36,226 bases of DNA, from contig JAUICH010000039.1 in assembly GCA_030427505.1 (NCBI GenBank), forward strand, positions 1 to 36,226, in the 5' to 3' direction. Position numbers and translations under genes: made by a program. This DNA comes from Verrucomicrobiia bacterium. GTDB lineage: Bacteria > Verrucomicrobiota > Verrucomicrobiia > Verrucomicrobiales > DEV007. This document shows, in pieces, positions 34,473 through 36,226 of the stretch. Position 1 is the first letter of the stretch, and each line of letters opens with the position of its first letter. The notes beneath the pieces are model-generated. The model made no database searches. It was not told the DNA's origin and worked only from the letters and a program-made list of their open reading frames with translations.

Positions 34473-35885
34473 TTACCGCCCCCTCAGATCGTAGCAGATC
34501 AGCCTCTGCTCTTGCTGGCTTTGCACCACGTAGAGCAATCCCTTGCTCAAGGCCGGCAGCGACCAGGTCTCGGGAGCATAGAAAAGCTGCGCAATGCTCA
34601 AGACTTTCGCGCCCGAGGCAGACAGGTCCAGCCACAGCAGCGTGCCGCTTTCGCTCAGGGCCAGGAATGCCCCGTCCGCGTGGAGGAGGTTCGCCTTGCT
34701 GAGGTTCACGCGAAGTTCGCGGCCGTTGAACGGAACCGTGAGTCCCGTGAAACCTTCCGTCCACTTTTCCTGGCCCGTCGCCGCGTCGTAGCAGAGCAAG
34801 GTCCCCGCGTCGTCAAACCCGAATAGTAAGCCCTCGTGATACACAGGCGTCTGGAAGCGGCATTCGAAGGCGGGCGCCTTCCAGGCAAAACTGGCTTTGA
34901 ATGACGAATCAAACTCTATCATCGCCCCTCCCCTGCCGTAGTGTTCCGAGATGAAGACCCGGTTCGGCCCAGCCAGCACCGGGCTGGCGGCGTTCACGCT
35001 GGCCCATTCGAAAGAACGCCATGGCACCGCGTCGTCAATTTTCCCATCGGCGGGGTTCACGGAGAGGAGGCCTCCGTGTGGCGGGTCCACATTCCCGCCC
35101 GCGAAGACAAACACGCGGGACTGACCATTCACCTCACCAGCCACGGGCGAAGCGTAGCTGGCGTTCCATTCGTGTGGGGTCTTCCATTTCACCTGACCGG
35201 TCAACTTGTCGAAGGCCACCACACAGGCACCCGGCGCACCGGCGTTCAAGACTAACAAATCACCCAGAACCAGCGGCGCGCTGCCGCGTCCGAAGAAAAA
35301 CGGTGCCGGTCCCAAGTCCCGGTCCAGGTTCGTGCTCCACACAGCCTTGCCCGTCGCCAGTTCGGTGGCCTGTAGGTGAGAGTTCACGCCCAGGGAGAAG
35401 ACCAAGCCGGACGCGGTATCGATGACCGGACTGCAACGCGGCGCGTCCCTCACGCCAAAATTGCTCTTCAGCGTGACCGGTTGGCTGAACTGCCAGTAAC
35501 GCTGCCCGGTTTCCGGGTGCAGACATTCCACGATCTCCTCCCCCCGTATTTCGTGGATGTGGACGAGGTAATCTCCGGCGACTGTCGGCGTGGGATGCCC
35601 ATTGCCACGGGCCACTTCCCAAACGATGGCCGGCCCCTCTGGCGGAAACGCTTTCAGGAGCGGCGCCTCCGGCGTATGGCAATCGTCCGTGGGTCCCAGG
35701 AAGCGCGGCCAGTCCGCGGTCACCGCTCCGGAAGCCAGGACTTTGGGCGCGGCATGGAAAGTCAGGCGATCGAATGGCTTAGGGACCTCCTGGCTGAAAA
35801 GCAGCGAAGTCTGGGCGGCGAGCAGGAGCGGTAGCATCGTAACGAATCCGATGCGACCTTGGCGAAAGTTTGATTTCTTCATCAC
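34473..35885 (-). CDS. Exported PQQ-like beta-propeller protein
   Basis: The 470-residue protein has a signal peptide (GFVTMLPLLLAAQTSLLFS) and begins the mature part with WPRFLGPTDD (59-68), the entry motif of PVC PQQ-propeller proteins. Repeats of the PQQ/BamB kind follow, each with a GxxxW: ETGQRYW (125-131), ATGKAVW (177-183), LTGQVKW (228-234), ATGQEKW (369-375), ending YVVQSQQEQRLICYDLRG. No Cys-Cys pair typical of true quinoprotein alcohol dehydrogenases is seen, so catalysis is uncertain; it may be a propeller scaffold. It is exported to the periplasm. The gene stands alone beside the right-edge MITE elements. Two adjacent ATG codons (35885, 35882) could start it. Confidence 0.88.
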   Translation of the reverse strand: MMKKSNFRQGRIGFVTMLPLLLAAQTSLLFSQEVPKPFDRLTFHAAPKVLASGAVTADWPRFLGPTDDCHTPEAPLLKAFPPEGPAIVWEVARGNGHPTPTVAGDYLVHIHEIRGEEIVECLHPETGQRYWQFSQPVTLKSNFGVRDAPRCSPVIDTASGLVFSLGVNSHLQATELATGKAVWSTNLDRDLGPAPFFFGRGSAPLVLGDLLVLNAGAPGACVVAFDKLTGQVKWKTPHEWNASYASPVAGEVNGQSRVFVFAGGNVDPPHGGLLSVNPADGKIDDAVPWRSFEWASVNAASPVLAGPNRVFISEHYGRGGAMIEFDSSFKASFAWKAPAFECRFQTPVYHEGLLFGFDDAGTLLCYDAATGQEKWTEGFTGLTVPFNGRELRVNLSKANLLHADGAFLALSESGTLLWLDLSASGAKVLSIAQLFYAPETWSLPALSKGLLYVVQSQQEQRLICYDLRGR

Positions 35886-35896
35886 TTCTGGAAAGG

Positions 35897-36114
35897 CTAG
35901 GGTGGTGTTTGCGAAATAGGTGGACGAAATTCGCGAGGAATCTTTTTCAAATTCAAGGCGCGAGGAGGGGGTTGAGCAAGCTCTACGACTGATCGAGCCA
36001 CGCGGAAATTGGAAAAGAAGACCGCGATTGCAAAAATATCCGAGCGAAGCGAGCCAATTTCCGGCCCTAATACCTAATTGATTTCGTCTGGATATTTCGA
36101 AAACACCACACTAG
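35897..36114. repeat. MITE-like element (family 2) flanked by CTAG
   Basis: CTAG (35897-35900), then GGTGGTGTTTGCGAAATA (35901-35918). The reverse complement of 36093-36110 is TGTGGTGTTTTCGAAATA, matching at 16 of 18 bases. The homology extends inward (TGGACGAAAT with CAGACGAAAT), giving about 24 of 30 over each arm. CTAG again at 36111-36114. Inside, GGAAATTGG (36004-36012) and CCAATTTCC (36054-36062) form an inner inverted repeat. About 210 bases long, no coding. The tetranucleotide flanks look like a target-site duplication. Confidence 0.7.
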
Positions 36115-36226
36115 GGTGTGTGGACAAATTGGCGGACTGCCTGGCGCGAGACCATTTTTCGGCTGGCAAGGCGCGCCGAACGCCGTTGGGTGGTCCCAAC
36201 AGAGTGAGGCGGAACGCAGCCAGGCG
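36111..36226. repeat. Left-hand part of MITE-like element (family 1), cut by the window edge
   Basis: Starts CTAGGGTGTGTGGACAAAT (36111-36129), the inverted partner of 171-189. It continues through the 86-base segment shared with 1-86; GCCTGGC (36139-36145) pairs with GCCAGGC near the end, and the hairpin GTTGGG-TGGT-CCCAAC is at 36185-36200. It shares its first CTAG with the end of the family 2 element, so the two abut directly. The remainder lies beyond the window. Confidence 0.75.

Overview
The window looks like chromosomal DNA of a GC-rich PVC-superphylum bacterium, most likely a Verrucomicrobiota member. The argument rests on gene families rather than on a marker gene. It carries three exported cytochrome-domain/Tat-protein pairs (PSCyt1-DUF1549-DUF1553 with DUF1501, twice; DUF1592-type with DUF1552, once), a PVC-type membrane dehydrogenase with HEAT repeats and a haem site, an ECF-like sigma factor of the Rhodopirellula/Verrucomicrobium type followed by a FecR-LamG protein, and dispersed palindromic repeats of a kind common in Verrucomicrobiota. 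No rRNA, tRNA or CRISPR array was seen.

Layout. 1-189 is the right-hand part of a MITE-like element whose left-hand part recurs at the far end (36111-36226). 280-2448 encodes an exported FAD-dependent oxidoreductase with a C-terminal golvesin-like domain. 2581-4973 is a two-gene, visibly AT-richer cassette: a ParB/Srx-like protein with a putative HEPN-like C-terminus, and a D12-class DNA adenine methylase. This is the best candidate for an undescribed defence or epigenetic system. 5006-7901 (minus strand) holds two orphan hypotheticals, a short-chain dehydrogenase and a HAD phosphatase. 8191-18844 (minus strand) is a catabolic-looking block: SGNH hydrolase, PVC haem dehydrogenase, IclR regulator with a palindromic site at its start, PSCyt1-DUF1549-DUF1553-LamG, and DUF1501. 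A KDPG aldolase diverges from it at 19000.

20046-27466 (plus strand) is a regulatory-plus-effector unit: sigma factor, FecR-LamG membrane protein, PSCyt1-DUF1549-LamG-DUF1553, DUF1501. Nearly identical 30-bp promoter-like motifs precede the sigma gene and the FecR gene with the same spacing, which suggests the sigma factor controls both itself and the operon. 27506-28507 (minus) is a core-MetE-like methyltransferase. 28810-32523 (plus) is the DUF1592/DUF1552 pair. 32558-34450 holds small genes (an orphan, DUF4336, DUF971, cupin), and 34473-35885 (minus) is a PQQ-type beta-propeller protein. The right edge has two different MITE-like elements abutting at a shared CTAG.

Working together: the exported dehydrogenases, haem proteins, SGNH hydrolase, IclR regulator and KDPG aldolase fit uptake and oxidation of a complex sugar or uronate source, with LamG domains possibly binding glycans. 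That is inference from families and context; no substrate can be read from the sequence.
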